Assembly (NCBI GenBank): GCA_007125875.1
Contig: SLCI01000043.1
Location: forward strand, 1 to 12,900
Length of the DNA: 12,900 bases
DNA from: Kiritimatiellia bacterium
GTDB taxonomy: Bacteria > Verrucomicrobiota > Kiritimatiellia > SLAD01
Reading direction: 5' to 3'
A model generated the notes under the pieces. It did no database searches. It saw nothing but the letters and a program-made list of their open reading frames with translations, and had not been told where the DNA came from. Below are positions 1 to 6,445 of the stretch, one piece after another. A program made the position numbers and the translations under genes. The stretch's first letter is position 1, and each line of letters starts with the position of its first letter.

Positions 1-1
1 T

Positions 2-253
2 GTCGTTGATATCCGCTCGAATTGGACACCGCCTTTGCTGCGCGCGGTGGCTCTGGAAGGTGGTTACGATCCCGAGCGGTTAACGGCCTATATAGAAACG
101 CTGACTCCTCCGCCTTCTGTGGTCATGGTGTGGGACGAGGCGTTTTATCAGCATGCCAACGTGTTACGCGATCCTCGGAACTTATTCCGACCTGATCCTG
201 ATGCGCCTGAAATCCCGTTGCTGATTATGGAGCGGACGCCCGTCGTCCTTTAA
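2..253 (+). CDS. C-terminal end of an unrecognised protein (5' end outside the window)
   Basis: An open frame enters from the left edge and ends at the TAA at 251-253, giving 83 visible residues. The visible part is soluble in character, rich in proline and acidic residues, with the segments VWDEAFYQHANVLRDPRNLF and a final PLLIMERTPVVL. I see no membrane segment, signal or catalytic motif and do not recognise the family. The frame is open from the first base and its codon use resembles the neighbouring genes, so it is probably a real gene tail. Its last 29 bases overlap the end of tadA, which is convergent on the other strand. The internal TTG at 35 could start a 72-residue protein, but the frame is open upstream of it, so truncation by the window is more likely. 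Confidence 0.6.
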   Translation, partial: VVDIRSNWTPPLLRAVALEGGYDPERLTAYIETLTPPPSVVMVWDEAFYQHANVLRDPRNLFRPDPDAPEIPLLIMERTPVVL

Positions 254-713
254 AAAAGCGTTGAATGATGGCCTTGCAGTCATCTTCCAAGACGCCGACA
301 ACGCAATCTGCGCGATGATTTAGCTGCTCATCCTGCAAGATGCGAAAACGTGACGCCCCGCCGCGCTGCGGATCACTCATACCCCAGACTACTTTGGGAA
401 TCCGAGCGGAGACAATGGCGCCAGCGCACATGGGGCAGGGCTCTTTCGTCACATACAGCGTCGTGTCGGTCAGGCGCCAATCGCCTAGGGCCGCGGCGGC
501 TTGCGTGATGGCCAGAATCTCGGCGTGCGCGGTGGGATCCTTGAGTGTTTCTGTCGAGTTATGTGCTTGCGCGAGGATGCGTCCATCCTCATGCACAATC
601 ACCGCGCCAACCGGCACCTCGCCGGCTTCTTCTGCAAGCAGCGCCTGGCGAATCGCCCGCTGCATGTAACGAATTTCGGGCGCATCCATAACCGAATAGG
701 GCATCGAAGTCAT
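225..713 (-). CDS. tadA: tRNA-specific adenosine deaminase TadA
   Basis: The predicted 162-residue protein belongs to the cytidine/deoxycytidylate deaminase fold. TadA deaminates adenosine 34 to inosine in the anticodon of tRNA-Arg(ACG), allowing wobble decoding; it acts in the cytoplasm as a homodimer. The zinc site is complete: HAE at residues 63-65 (zinc-binding His and proton-shuttling Glu) and PCPMC at 92-96 (two zinc-binding Cys). The substrate loop PVGAVIV (34-40) and the helix MQRAIRQALLAEEAGE near the N-terminus are typical. Length fits the family (about 150-170). The ATG at 713 gives eight more residues than the in-frame ATG at residue 9, and neither has a good Shine-Dalgarno, so the exact start is uncertain. 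A guanine deaminase or another deaminase of this fold is less likely given the TadA-like N-terminus. The gene stands alone and its 3' end overlaps the preceding convergent gene by 29 bp. Confidence 0.93.
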   Translation of the reverse strand: MTSMPYSVMDAPEIRYMQRAIRQALLAEEAGEVPVGAVIVHEDGRILAQAHNSTETLKDPTAHAEILAITQAAAALGDWRLTDTTLYVTKEPCPMCAGAIVSARIPKVVWGMSDPQRGGASRFRILQDEQLNHRADCVVGVLEDDCKAIIQRFFKGRRASAP

Positions 714-774
714 GGAGTGAGTCTAGCGCGCTTTAGTTGTTTTGAAAGACTTACCTGCGCGGGCCTTCGGTTCG

Positions 775-805
775 TAGGGCGCCCGCTTGCGGATCGCCGT
801 TCGGG
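775..805. repeat. Hairpin direct repeat, copy 1
   Basis: The 31-bp unit begins TAGGGCGCCCGC and ends GGATCGCCGTTCGGG. It matches 978-1008 at 29 of 31 positions. Internally CCGC-TT-GCGG forms a stem-loop flanked by GGCG/CGCC-type arms, so each copy can fold. It resembles the small hairpin repeats scattered between genes in Verrucomicrobiota-like genomes (my recollection, unsearched). Confidence 0.7.
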
Positions 806-977
806 GGGGATGCGGATCGCTTATGTGGATTGGCGGTGGGCGAAGGGGTCGCTTGTACGTGATACAGGATCCGGGCTGCGGGATTCGGGATGAAATCCAT
901 CCGCCAATATCTCGTATCGTGAACCTTGTGGCGCGAATCTCGCAAGCCACACCTTCGGTTAACTTGCGCGTTTACTG

Positions 978-1008
978 TAGGGCGTCCGCTTGCGGATCGC
1001 CGTTTGGG
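978..1008. repeat. Hairpin direct repeat, copy 2
   Basis: This is the second copy of the unit at 775-805, in the same orientation and 203 bp downstream, differing at two pyrimidine positions (C to T). Here the fold reads GGCG-t-CCGC-TT-GCGG-at-CGCC, a 4+4 bp stem with a small internal loop. Confidence 0.7.
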
Positions 1009-1038
1009 TTTAGCCGTTCGTCTGTAATGTTGTTGTAG

Positions 1039-1058
1039 GCCGACCCTCTGTGGTCGGC
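1039..1058. repeat. Hairpin element with 7-bp perfect stem
   Basis: GCCGACC (1039-1045) pairs perfectly with GGTCGGC (1052-1058) around a six-base loop. It is preceded by GTAG, the same head as the repeat at 978, which suggests a related family of intergenic hairpins. No T-tract follows on either strand, so a simple intrinsic terminator is unlikely. Confidence 0.55.
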
Positions 1059-1169
1059 GCATTCCAGAAGGGGTAGATGCGAGATCAAAGGTCAGTGGTG
1101 AAGAGGCTGCATCCTCCGCTTGTTGGCCACTCCTGCATCACTCAAGCAATTCGCATGAAAAGGCCATAT

Positions 1170-1196
1170 GGAGTGCGGCGCTCCGCGCCGCTTTGG
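1170..1196. repeat. REP-like palindrome with GGAGTGCGGCG...CGCCGCTTTGG ends
   Basis: GCGGCGC (1175-1181) and GCGCCGC (1185-1191) form a perfect 7-bp stem with a TCC loop, bordered by GGAGT on the left and TTTGG on the right. Elements with exactly these borders are, as I recall, abundant between genes of Verrucomicrobiota/Kiritimatiellota. It is one of the main reasons for the taxonomic guess. Unsearched. Confidence 0.6.
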
Positions 1197-1329
1197 ACAA
1201 GCCCCCGTTGTCTTACCAGGAACCTATAGCACGCACGCGCCATCCGTAGTTCTCTAATCAAGAACGACGAACGCGCCTAGCGCCAATCACCGTTGAAGCG
1301 TGGCCATTCACTGTGTTAGCGTTCCGCGT

Positions 1330-3138
1330 ATGTCATCTGTTGTCCAGAATCCACGCATCAACGTGTTATCCGATCATGTCGCGAACAAAATTGCGGCGGG
1401 TGAAGTCGTCGATCGGCCGGCGTCGGTCTTGAAAGAATTGATGGAGAACGCCATCGATGCCAAGGCGACACAGATTGATGTGAAAGTCGTGAGCGGGGGG
1501 AAGCGGTTAATTAGCGTGGCGGATAATGGTCATGGCATGGATCGGAACAATGCGCTACTAGCTGTTGAACGTCATGCCACGAGCAAAATTCAGGATGTCG
1601 ACGATATTGAGCGAGTGACAACGCTTGGCTTCCGTGGAGAGGCGCTAGCTGCGATCGCCTCGGTTTCCCGCTTTGCGATGATTACACGCACGGCGGATGA
1701 TGTCGCTGGAAACGAAATAAACATCACAGGCGGTAAACTGCACGACGTAAAAGAAGTGGGTTGCCCGGTCGGTACGTCGTTTCAGATCCGGAATTTATTT
1801 TTTAATGTTCCTGCGCGCCGAAAGTTCTTGCGCGCCGATCAAACAGAACTGACGCATATCCGGCAGACCTTTCTGATCTATGCCTTGTCACATCCCGAAG
1901 TCGGCATGACGTTAATGATCGATGAGCGACCGGTGCACACTTTGGCTGCAGGCGCCTCATTAATGGATCGATTAGGTGATTTGTTTGGCCGCGATTACAG
2001 CCGGAATCTTCGCGAAGTAAAATCCGAATCCGGGTTGGTGCGGGTGCACGGGCTGGTGGGGATGCCGCATGTACAACGCGCGGATCGGTCGGAGCAGTTT
2101 ATCTTTATCAATGGTCGTCCCGCTTCGACGCCCGTCATCGCGTTTGCCTTGAATGAGGCCTATCACTCACTGGTACCAAAAGGGCGCTTCCCATCGGTGT
2201 TCCTCTTCATCGAAATGGATCCTGAATGGGTGGATGTCAATGTGCACCCGACCAAGAAGGAGGTGCGTTTTCGGCGTCCAGACGCGGTCCGCGATGCGTT
2301 AATTGCGGGTATTCGTAGGGCCATTCGACCAGATGAGGCGACAACGCCGAGCGATCAGTCACGATCTGCTTTACCCTCAGAGGGGGACAATACGCCTCGA
2401 CCGCAACCGCGCCTGCGAATCGATGACTTGCCGTCATTGCCGGTCTTCAACTATCCGCGTATAGCCCCTCGTACGGAAGATGATCCTGTTCCTCCGCCTC
2501 AACCGCGCGCCCAAGAGTCGGCTCAAGCGGACACCGCGATGCCCGAGCGAGAACGTCCGTGGTCCTGGTGTCGCGTCGTAGGGCAAGTTGGCGGCTTGTA
2601 TGTTGTGCTAGAAACCGAAGATGGATTGGTGTTGATGGATCCTCATGCTGCGCATGAGCGATTGATGTTCGAGCGTTTCATGGACTTATTGCTAGCGCGG
2701 AAATTGAAGAGTCAAGGGTTGCTCGCGCCGGAGACGGTTGAGTTGCGTCCCGCTGATGCCGCAATTGTCCGCAAGCAGTTGAGCCTACTGACCGAAATGG
2801 GTTTTGGCATATCGGACTTTGGTGGGGACAGCTTCATGGTGGATGCGATCCCTGATTTCTTGGGCGCGGTGTCTGGCGAATCGGTCTTGGCGATGATTGC
2901 ACAGACACTGGATCAAGGCGGGCAGCGAGGTGGAACAGAGCGTTGGGCGGAAGAGCGCATTGCCAAAGCCGCTTGTCGCGCCGCCGTTAAGGCGAGAGAC
3001 AAGCTCTCTCTGCAGGAAATCGAGAAACTCGTGATCGATCTCGCCGGAGCTAAAATGCCGTACACCTGTCCACACGGTCGACCGACCCTTATTTTTATGG
3101 GGTTCAAGGAGCTGGACCGGAAGTTTGGTCGTGAATAG
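1330..3138 (+). CDS. mutL: DNA mismatch repair protein MutL (endonuclease-type)
   Basis: This 602-residue protein couples mismatch recognition by MutS to strand incision and removal. The N-terminal GHKL ATPase is complete: ELMENAIDA (36-44, catalytic Glu and Mg-binding Asn), DNGHGM (65-70), LGFRGEAL (99-106), FFNVPARRKFL (about 157-167) and NVHPTKKEVRF (about 304-314). A proline-rich linker (about 330-410) leads to the C-terminal dimerisation domain. This carries the metal-dependent endonuclease set: DPHAAHERLMFE (437-448), which fits D-x-H-A-x2-E-x4-E, plus ACR (548-550) and CPHGRP (580-585). Such MutLs nick DNA themselves and occur in bacteria lacking MutH. The second residue of the first motif is Pro where Gln is usual. 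I chose the ATG at 1330 because MSSVVQNPRINVLSDHVANK matches normal MutL N-termini; a GTG at 1300 would add ten residues. No Shine-Dalgarno is visible. Confidence 0.97.
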   Translation: MSSVVQNPRINVLSDHVANKIAAGEVVDRPASVLKELMENAIDAKATQIDVKVVSGGKRLISVADNGHGMDRNNALLAVERHATSKIQDVDDIERVTTLGFRGEALAAIASVSRFAMITRTADDVAGNEINITGGKLHDVKEVGCPVGTSFQIRNLFFNVPARRKFLRADQTELTHIRQTFLIYALSHPEVGMTLMIDERPVHTLAAGASLMDRLGDLFGRDYSRNLREVKSESGLVRVHGLVGMPHVQRADRSEQFIFINGRPASTPVIAFALNEAYHSLVPKGRFPSVFLFIEMDPEWVDVNVHPTKKEVRFRRPDAVRDALIAGIRRAIRPDEATTPSDQSRSALPSEGDNTPRPQPRLRIDDLPSLPVFNYPRIAPRTEDDPVPPPQPRAQESAQADTAMPERERPWSWCRVVGQVGGLYVVLETEDGLVLMDPHAAHERLMFERFMDLLLARKLKSQGLLAPETVELRPADAAIVRKQLSLLTEMGFGISDFGGDSFMVDAIPDFLGAVSGESVLAMIAQTLDQGGQRGGTERWAEERIAKAACRAAVKARDKLSLQEIEKLVIDLAGAKMPYTCPHGRPTLIFMGFKELDRKFGRE

Positions 3139-3285
3139 AGTTTTTCGCTTCATTCCCGGCGGACTCGACGGAGGCGGGAGGATTCGTTCTACCGCGGCGT
3201 GATGGATAGCTGGGGCGAACCGCTTGTCCTGCGAAGCAGTGATACCTGTCAAGTTAATGGAGCAAGCGCTCTGCCAAAAGCAGTG

Positions 3286-3310
3286 TCACCCCGAGCGCAG
3301 TCGAGGGGTC
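3286..3310. repeat. REP-like element (CACCCCGAGCGCAGTCGAGGGGTC)
   Basis: CCCCGA and TCGaGGGG form a short bulged stem around GCGCAG. Intergenic elements of the type 'CCCTGAGCGNAGTCGAAGGG' are widespread in several bacterial phyla (recollection). It marks the left part of the mosaic in this gap. Confidence 0.5.
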
Positions 3311-3319
3311 TCTATCTTC

Positions 3320-3472
3320 TCGCCAAGCCGACGTTATCCGTTACCCGCTACGCTCGCGGGTCAGGCTTCGTCCCGATCTGCTGTGGACAGCGGAGGGCTG
3401 TTGGTGGGGATCGAGATGTCTCGATGTCGTCCCGATGCCCGCCTGCGGCGTGATCGGGACTTTGCTTGGCGA
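3320..3472. repeat. Nested inverted-repeat structure
   Basis: Outer arms TCGCCAAGC (3320-3328) and GCTTGGCGA (3464-3472) are perfectly complementary. Inside are ACCCGC/GCGGGT (3343-3348/3356-3361), ATCGAGA/TCTCGAT (3410-3416/3419-3425) and GTCCCGAT/ATCGGGAC (3429-3436/3453-3460); the last has a nested CGCC-TGC-GGCG loop. A second GTCCCGATC at 3370-3378 could pair with the same right arm instead. This may be a structured RNA or a pile-up of intergenic repeats; I cannot tell which. Confidence 0.5.
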
Positions 3473-3509
3473 AGGCAGCCCGGTGAGCCGCTGGCAAAAG
3501 CGCAGAACT

Positions 3510-3519
3510 GGTATCAGTG
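3510..3519. repeat. Left flanking direct repeat (putative target-site duplication)
   Basis: GGTATCAGTG is an exact match to 3730-3739, adjacent to the outer end of the left inverted repeat. Confidence 0.5.
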
Positions 3520-3729
3520 TAGGGTCAATAAGTTCTCCGCGCGAACTTTCTTGCGGAGAACCATTTGCGCACAGATCCCCAAAAATGGAGGGGCGAGCTC
3601 TGCGAGCCCGAAGGGCCGCATAGGACTTTCCATTTGCCCATGCACAATCACGGCGTCGCAGAGCTCCGCCCCCCACATTGGGGCCAAATCGTTCATTGGA
3701 AATTCCTTGCGGAGAACTGAATGACCCTG
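3520..3729. mobile_element. MITE-like non-autonomous element, 210 bp
   Basis: The ends are terminal inverted repeats. The left end (3520-3540) reads TAGGGTCAATAAGTTCTCCGC apart from its last base being shared with a local hairpin; it matches the reverse complement of the right end (3709-3729) at 18 of 21 positions. The sequence GGTATCAGTG occurs perfectly just outside both ends (3510-3519 and 3730-3739), as expected of a 10-bp target duplication. Inside, a second inverted pair (3577-3606 with 3656-3684) shares the block AGCTCTGCGA, so the whole element can fold into a long imperfect stem. A left-end hairpin GTTCTCCGC/GCGGAGAAC (3532-3540/3553-3561) repeats the terminal motif. There is no transposase gene, so mobility would require one in trans. 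Alternative: an unrelated intergenic fold that only resembles a transposon. Confidence 0.55.
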
Positions 3730-3739
3730 GGTATCAGTG
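3730..3739. repeat. Right flanking direct repeat (putative target-site duplication)
   Basis: GGTATCAGTG lies adjacent to the right inverted repeat. It contains the GH31 stop codon (3734-3736 on the minus strand) and the preceding His codon, so insertion here leaves the protein intact. A short inverted repeat TGACCC/GGGTCA (3722-3727/3739-3744) also spans it, but has no T-tract. Confidence 0.5.
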
Positions 3740-6292
3740 GGTCAAACGAAAGTAGAAATCGTGATGTGCAAGATCCCGATGAAGCTGCACCACAATATGA
3801 TTCTCGCCCGCGACTAGCACCGTATCGATGATGTCGATATCCGGTTCAGGATTCCGATGCGTTGGATTATCCCAAACTAACCGGCCATTGAGCCATACGG
3901 TTAGTCCGTCGCCACTGCCCGCAGCTATGCGTACCCGTCGTGGCAACGGTGACTCAACCCGACTATAGAGATAGCTGTGGCGGAAGCCGTCGTGTCCTAA
4001 CATCCGACCCAGCTCCCAGTATCCGTCCAGCTTCAGAAGTTCTGCGGGCACTTCCTGCCATTCCAGGGCGCCTGCGGTATCACTCAGCATAGGGTTCTGA
4101 TGGTCCATTGTGGTTGGATCGAATATTGGATCCGTGCCTACACCGCCCGGAAACAGACCCGCAGCATACCACTGAGGTGAAACAACGACCTCTACGGGGC
4201 TACCTGGCCAGTCATGAGCTGGTCCACGCACTTCGAGCGTCAGGGCATATGTGCCAGGTAGCGTCTCGGGTGTTGTCGCTACATCAAATTCGACCTCGCG
4301 TGATTCGCCCGGAGCAAGTCGAAATCGAATGATCTGATTCGGATGGACCATAATCCCAGCAGGAGGGGCGAGACGAATGCCGATTGGTTGCATCTCATCG
4401 GATAAATTGGTCACACGATAAGCCGCTGTACGTAGCCCGCCACGAGCAGGGAAATGGATGCGTTGCGGGATGATGCCTCGTTCGTTGGTCGCACCAACGG
4501 GTTCAACGCGTAGCGCTGACTCGCTGGGCGCTGGTGCACCCTCCAATAAATTCCAAAATACCGGTAATGCCGAAGAGCGCACAAATAGCGGGATCTGGTG
4601 TAACTCGGGGGTGGATTGGATGGTTCTGGGGCCTTCGTGTCGTTGCTGAGTCCATAGGTCTATCCAAGAGCCCTCCGGGAGATAAACCGTGCGACTTGGC
4701 GTATCATCGGCCATCGGCGCGACCAGAATATCCGGTCCGAGCAGGTACTGATCATCGACGGAATGTGTCGCCGGATCATCTGGATAGTGCCAAGTGAGGG
4801 GACGCATGATTGGCGTCCCATGCTGACGTGCGTCTTCCCCCCAGCGACGCAAGTAGGGTTGCAAGCGCTCGCGCAACGTAAAGTAGAAGCGGGTGATGTC
4901 GATGGTTTCATTGTCATACCACCATGGTTCGCGTCCGGTGATGCCATGGAATTGCATAATCGGGCTGAGCGCACCAAATTGCATCCACCGAATGTAGAGG
5001 TCTTTTTCCGGCGTGCCCGAATAGCCACCGATATCATGACTCCATAACGGGAAGCCACTGAGCGCGGCCGACAGTCCTGCCCGCACAGCGGCCGCTAAGC
5101 TATCCCACTCGGCATGTTGATCACCGGCCCAGAACGCGCCTAGTTGCGCCGTCAAAGGATTTCCGGAACGGGCAAAAGTGATGCCCCGCTTGCCGGCCAG
5201 ATCGAATGCGTCCAAGCTGGCTTGTTGGTAGTAAAAGGGATGCTGATTATGAAAGTTGGGGCAGGGCATATGCTCGCCGCCGTCCGTCTTAATTCCGCGG
5301 ACACCCATTTGGATCAGGTCAACGTGTAAGTCACGCCACCAGTCCCGTGCGGCGGGATGTCTAAAATCAATTTTGCGTCCGCCTTCAAGCCAGCGTACGA
5401 TGTGTTCGCTGCCATCGTCATTCAATACCAACCAACCGTTCTCGCGTGCCTGCTCATAGGCGAGGGAATCGACCCAAACGCTGGAGGTGATCCAGCAAAC
5501 AACCTGCACATCGCGCTCCTTTAATTCGCGCATCCAGGTGATGGGTGTCGGATAACGGCGTCGCTCGAAGGCAAAGTTGTGCAATTGCTCAGCCCAGGCC
5601 TCCAGTACCACAACCCCCACGGGCATGCCGAGCGCCTCCATGCGGTCAATCACGGAGTTGATCTCGTCTGACCCAAAATAGGAATTACGCGACATCCAAG
5701 CGCGATAAATCCAGTCTGGTGTCCACTGTGGCCGTCCAACCAATTCAGTGTAGGATTGTGAGATTTCAGCGGGCGAACCGTAAAATGCAATTAGGTCAAC
5801 CCCTTGGTCGGGAATGGTCACGATCAACTGATCCGCCTTCGTTTTGCCGATATCGAACTGCACGCGGCCAGGATGATTAAAGAAGAGGCCGTATCCCTCC
5901 GAGCTAATCAAAAAGGGGACGGCAAAGTAGGACGTGTCGCGTCGATTCCATCCATCCGTAGCCCAGCTTTCCAGCGTGTGGCCACGCATGTTGAAGGCAT
6001 CGAAACGCTGACCGAATCCCCAGATTGCTTCGCTCGCAGTGAGCGGAAAATAGAGTTCCAGTTGATCATCCGGTAGTGCGACCACTCGACTAGGCGCGCG
6101 CCGTAAGGCCTCTACAGCCGGAGGAGCGTAGAGTAGTGGGTAGCGCAATTGAGGTTCTCCAATCGTTATGACCTCGATAGGCGCGGGAGATGGTTCTTCC
6201 GCCTGCTCATCGGCATGTGTGCTCACGGTCAATACCATGATGGCCCCCAGTAGCGCGATACGCTGAAGCAGGATGAACAAACGTGAACTCAC
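3734..6292 (-). CDS. Exported glycoside hydrolase family 31 (alpha-glucosidase/alpha-xylosidase-like)
   Basis: GH31 enzymes hydrolyse alpha-linked sugars with retention. Numbering from the GTG at 6292 (852 residues): a signal peptide (about 1-27; LFILLQRIALLGAIMVLTV then STHA) implies export. The N-terminal beta-sandwich has WGFGQRFDAFN (about 91-101). The barrel follows, with the nucleophile Asp in KTDGGE (335-340, D337) and the acid/base Asp in WAGDQHAEW (388-396, D391), then WSHDIGGY (417-424). KTDGGEHMP resembles the alpha-xylosidase YicI motif KTDFGERIP, but substrate cannot be assigned. After the usual C-terminal strands come an NEW3-like beta domain (about 620-705) and a jelly-roll-like module (about 710-852, GSGDGLTVWLNGRLVWDN), possibly carbohydrate-binding. 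The frame is open up to a TTG at 6403, with an ATG at 6382; I prefer GTG 6292 because it places the signal peptide at the N-terminus. No start has a Shine-Dalgarno. Confidence 0.9.
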   Translation of the reverse strand: MSSRLFILLQRIALLGAIMVLTVSTHADEQAEEPSPAPIEVITIGEPQLRYPLLYAPPAVEALRRAPSRVVALPDDQLELYFPLTASEAIWGFGQRFDAFNMRGHTLESWATDGWNRRDTSYFAVPFLISSEGYGLFFNHPGRVQFDIGKTKADQLIVTIPDQGVDLIAFYGSPAEISQSYTELVGRPQWTPDWIYRAWMSRNSYFGSDEINSVIDRMEALGMPVGVVVLEAWAEQLHNFAFERRRYPTPITWMRELKERDVQVVCWITSSVWVDSLAYEQARENGWLVLNDDGSEHIVRWLEGGRKIDFRHPAARDWWRDLHVDLIQMGVRGIKTDGGEHMPCPNFHNQHPFYYQQASLDAFDLAGKRGITFARSGNPLTAQLGAFWAGDQHAEWDSLAAAVRAGLSAALSGFPLWSHDIGGYSGTPEKDLYIRWMQFGALSPIMQFHGITGREPWWYDNETIDITRFYFTLRERLQPYLRRWGEDARQHGTPIMRPLTWHYPDDPATHSVDDQYLLGPDILVAPMADDTPSRTVYLPEGSWIDLWTQQRHEGPRTIQSTPELHQIPLFVRSSALPVFWNLLEGAPAPSESALRVEPVGATNERGIIPQRIHFPARGGLRTAAYRVTNLSDEMQPIGIRLAPPAGIMVHPNQIIRFRLAPGESREVEFDVATTPETLPGTYALTLEVRGPAHDWPGSPVEVVVSPQWYAAGLFPGGVGTDPIFDPTTMDHQNPMLSDTAGALEWQEVPAELLKLDGYWELGRMLGHDGFRHSYLYSRVESPLPRRVRIAAGSGDGLTVWLNGRLVWDNPTHRNPEPDIDIIDTVLVAGENHIVVQLHRDLAHHDFYFRLTH

Positions 6293-6411
6293 GAGGGGAA
6301 CGTTATCATTCAGTCGGTTGGGGGCAAGCGCGAATCGTGCTTTTGGGTGCCAACCAGCGCTAAGCGTCAGGGGGCTAGGCATAGAGATGATCAGAACGGG
6401 CAAGATTCTGA

Positions 6412-6439
6412 TTGAAATAATAAAAAATAACGTTATGGT
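6412..6439 (+). promoter_or_regulatory. Possible promoter for the DUF6036 operon
   Basis: TTGAAA (6412-6417) and TATGGT (6434-6439) are separated by 16 bp in an A+T-rich stretch unlike its surroundings. Transcription would start at about 6446, which is the A of the ATG itself. That fits the absence of a Shine-Dalgarno and suggests a leaderless message. The boxes are only partial matches to consensus. Confidence 0.35.
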
Positions 6440-6445
6440 TTATTA

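Larger units (their letters stand above)
714..1329. other. Gene-free region with several hairpin repeat elements
   Basis: About 616 bp separate tadA and mutL, whose starts point away from each other. I find no credible gene here. It contains a two-copy hairpin direct repeat (775-805 and 978-1008), a further hairpin at 1039-1058 and a GGAGTGCGGCG-type hairpin at 1170-1196. A smaller 6-bp inverted repeat is TGTGGC 927-932 / GCCACA 946-951. Promoters for both flanking genes must lie within this stretch, but I cannot assign them with confidence. Confidence 0.7.
3139..3733. other. Gene-free region: hairpin mosaic plus MITE-like element
   Basis: About 595 bp lie between the convergent ends of mutL and the GH31 gene. 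I see no credible gene. From about 3270 to 3505 it is a patchwork of inverted repeats; from 3510 to 3739 it is a transposon-like inverted-repeat element with its flanking direct repeats. The first 130 bp show only a weak TCCCG/CGGGA inverted repeat just after the mutL stop and no convincing terminator. Confidence 0.7.

Noticed and set aside
723..1062. Minus-strand frames of 75 and 103 codons in the tadA-mutL gap
   Set aside because: They span the hairpin repeats, have low-complexity Arg/Pro-rich content and no ribosome site.
1300..1329. GTG start for mutL ten codons upstream
   Set aside because: The MutL N-terminus normally begins a few residues before the INxLxxxVxxKIAAGEV segment, which the ATG at 1330 already provides.
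2785..3252. 155-codon frame antisense to mutL
   Set aside because: It mirrors the well-supported mutL frame and has no family resemblance.
3224..3724. Long open frames on both strands in the mutL-GH31 gap (3224-3724 +, 3341-3676 -, 3514-3696 -)
   Set aside because: They run through the hairpins and inverted repeats, are rich in Arg/Ser/Pro/Ala, overlap one another and resemble no protein family; they are repeat-derived frames.
3520..3729. Integron attC site or CRISPR-like repeat for the inverted-repeat element
   Set aside because: No attC core boxes (GTTRRRY/RYYYAAC) in the right arrangement, no integrase, no array of regularly spaced repeats; terminal inverted repeats with flanking direct repeats fit a MITE better.
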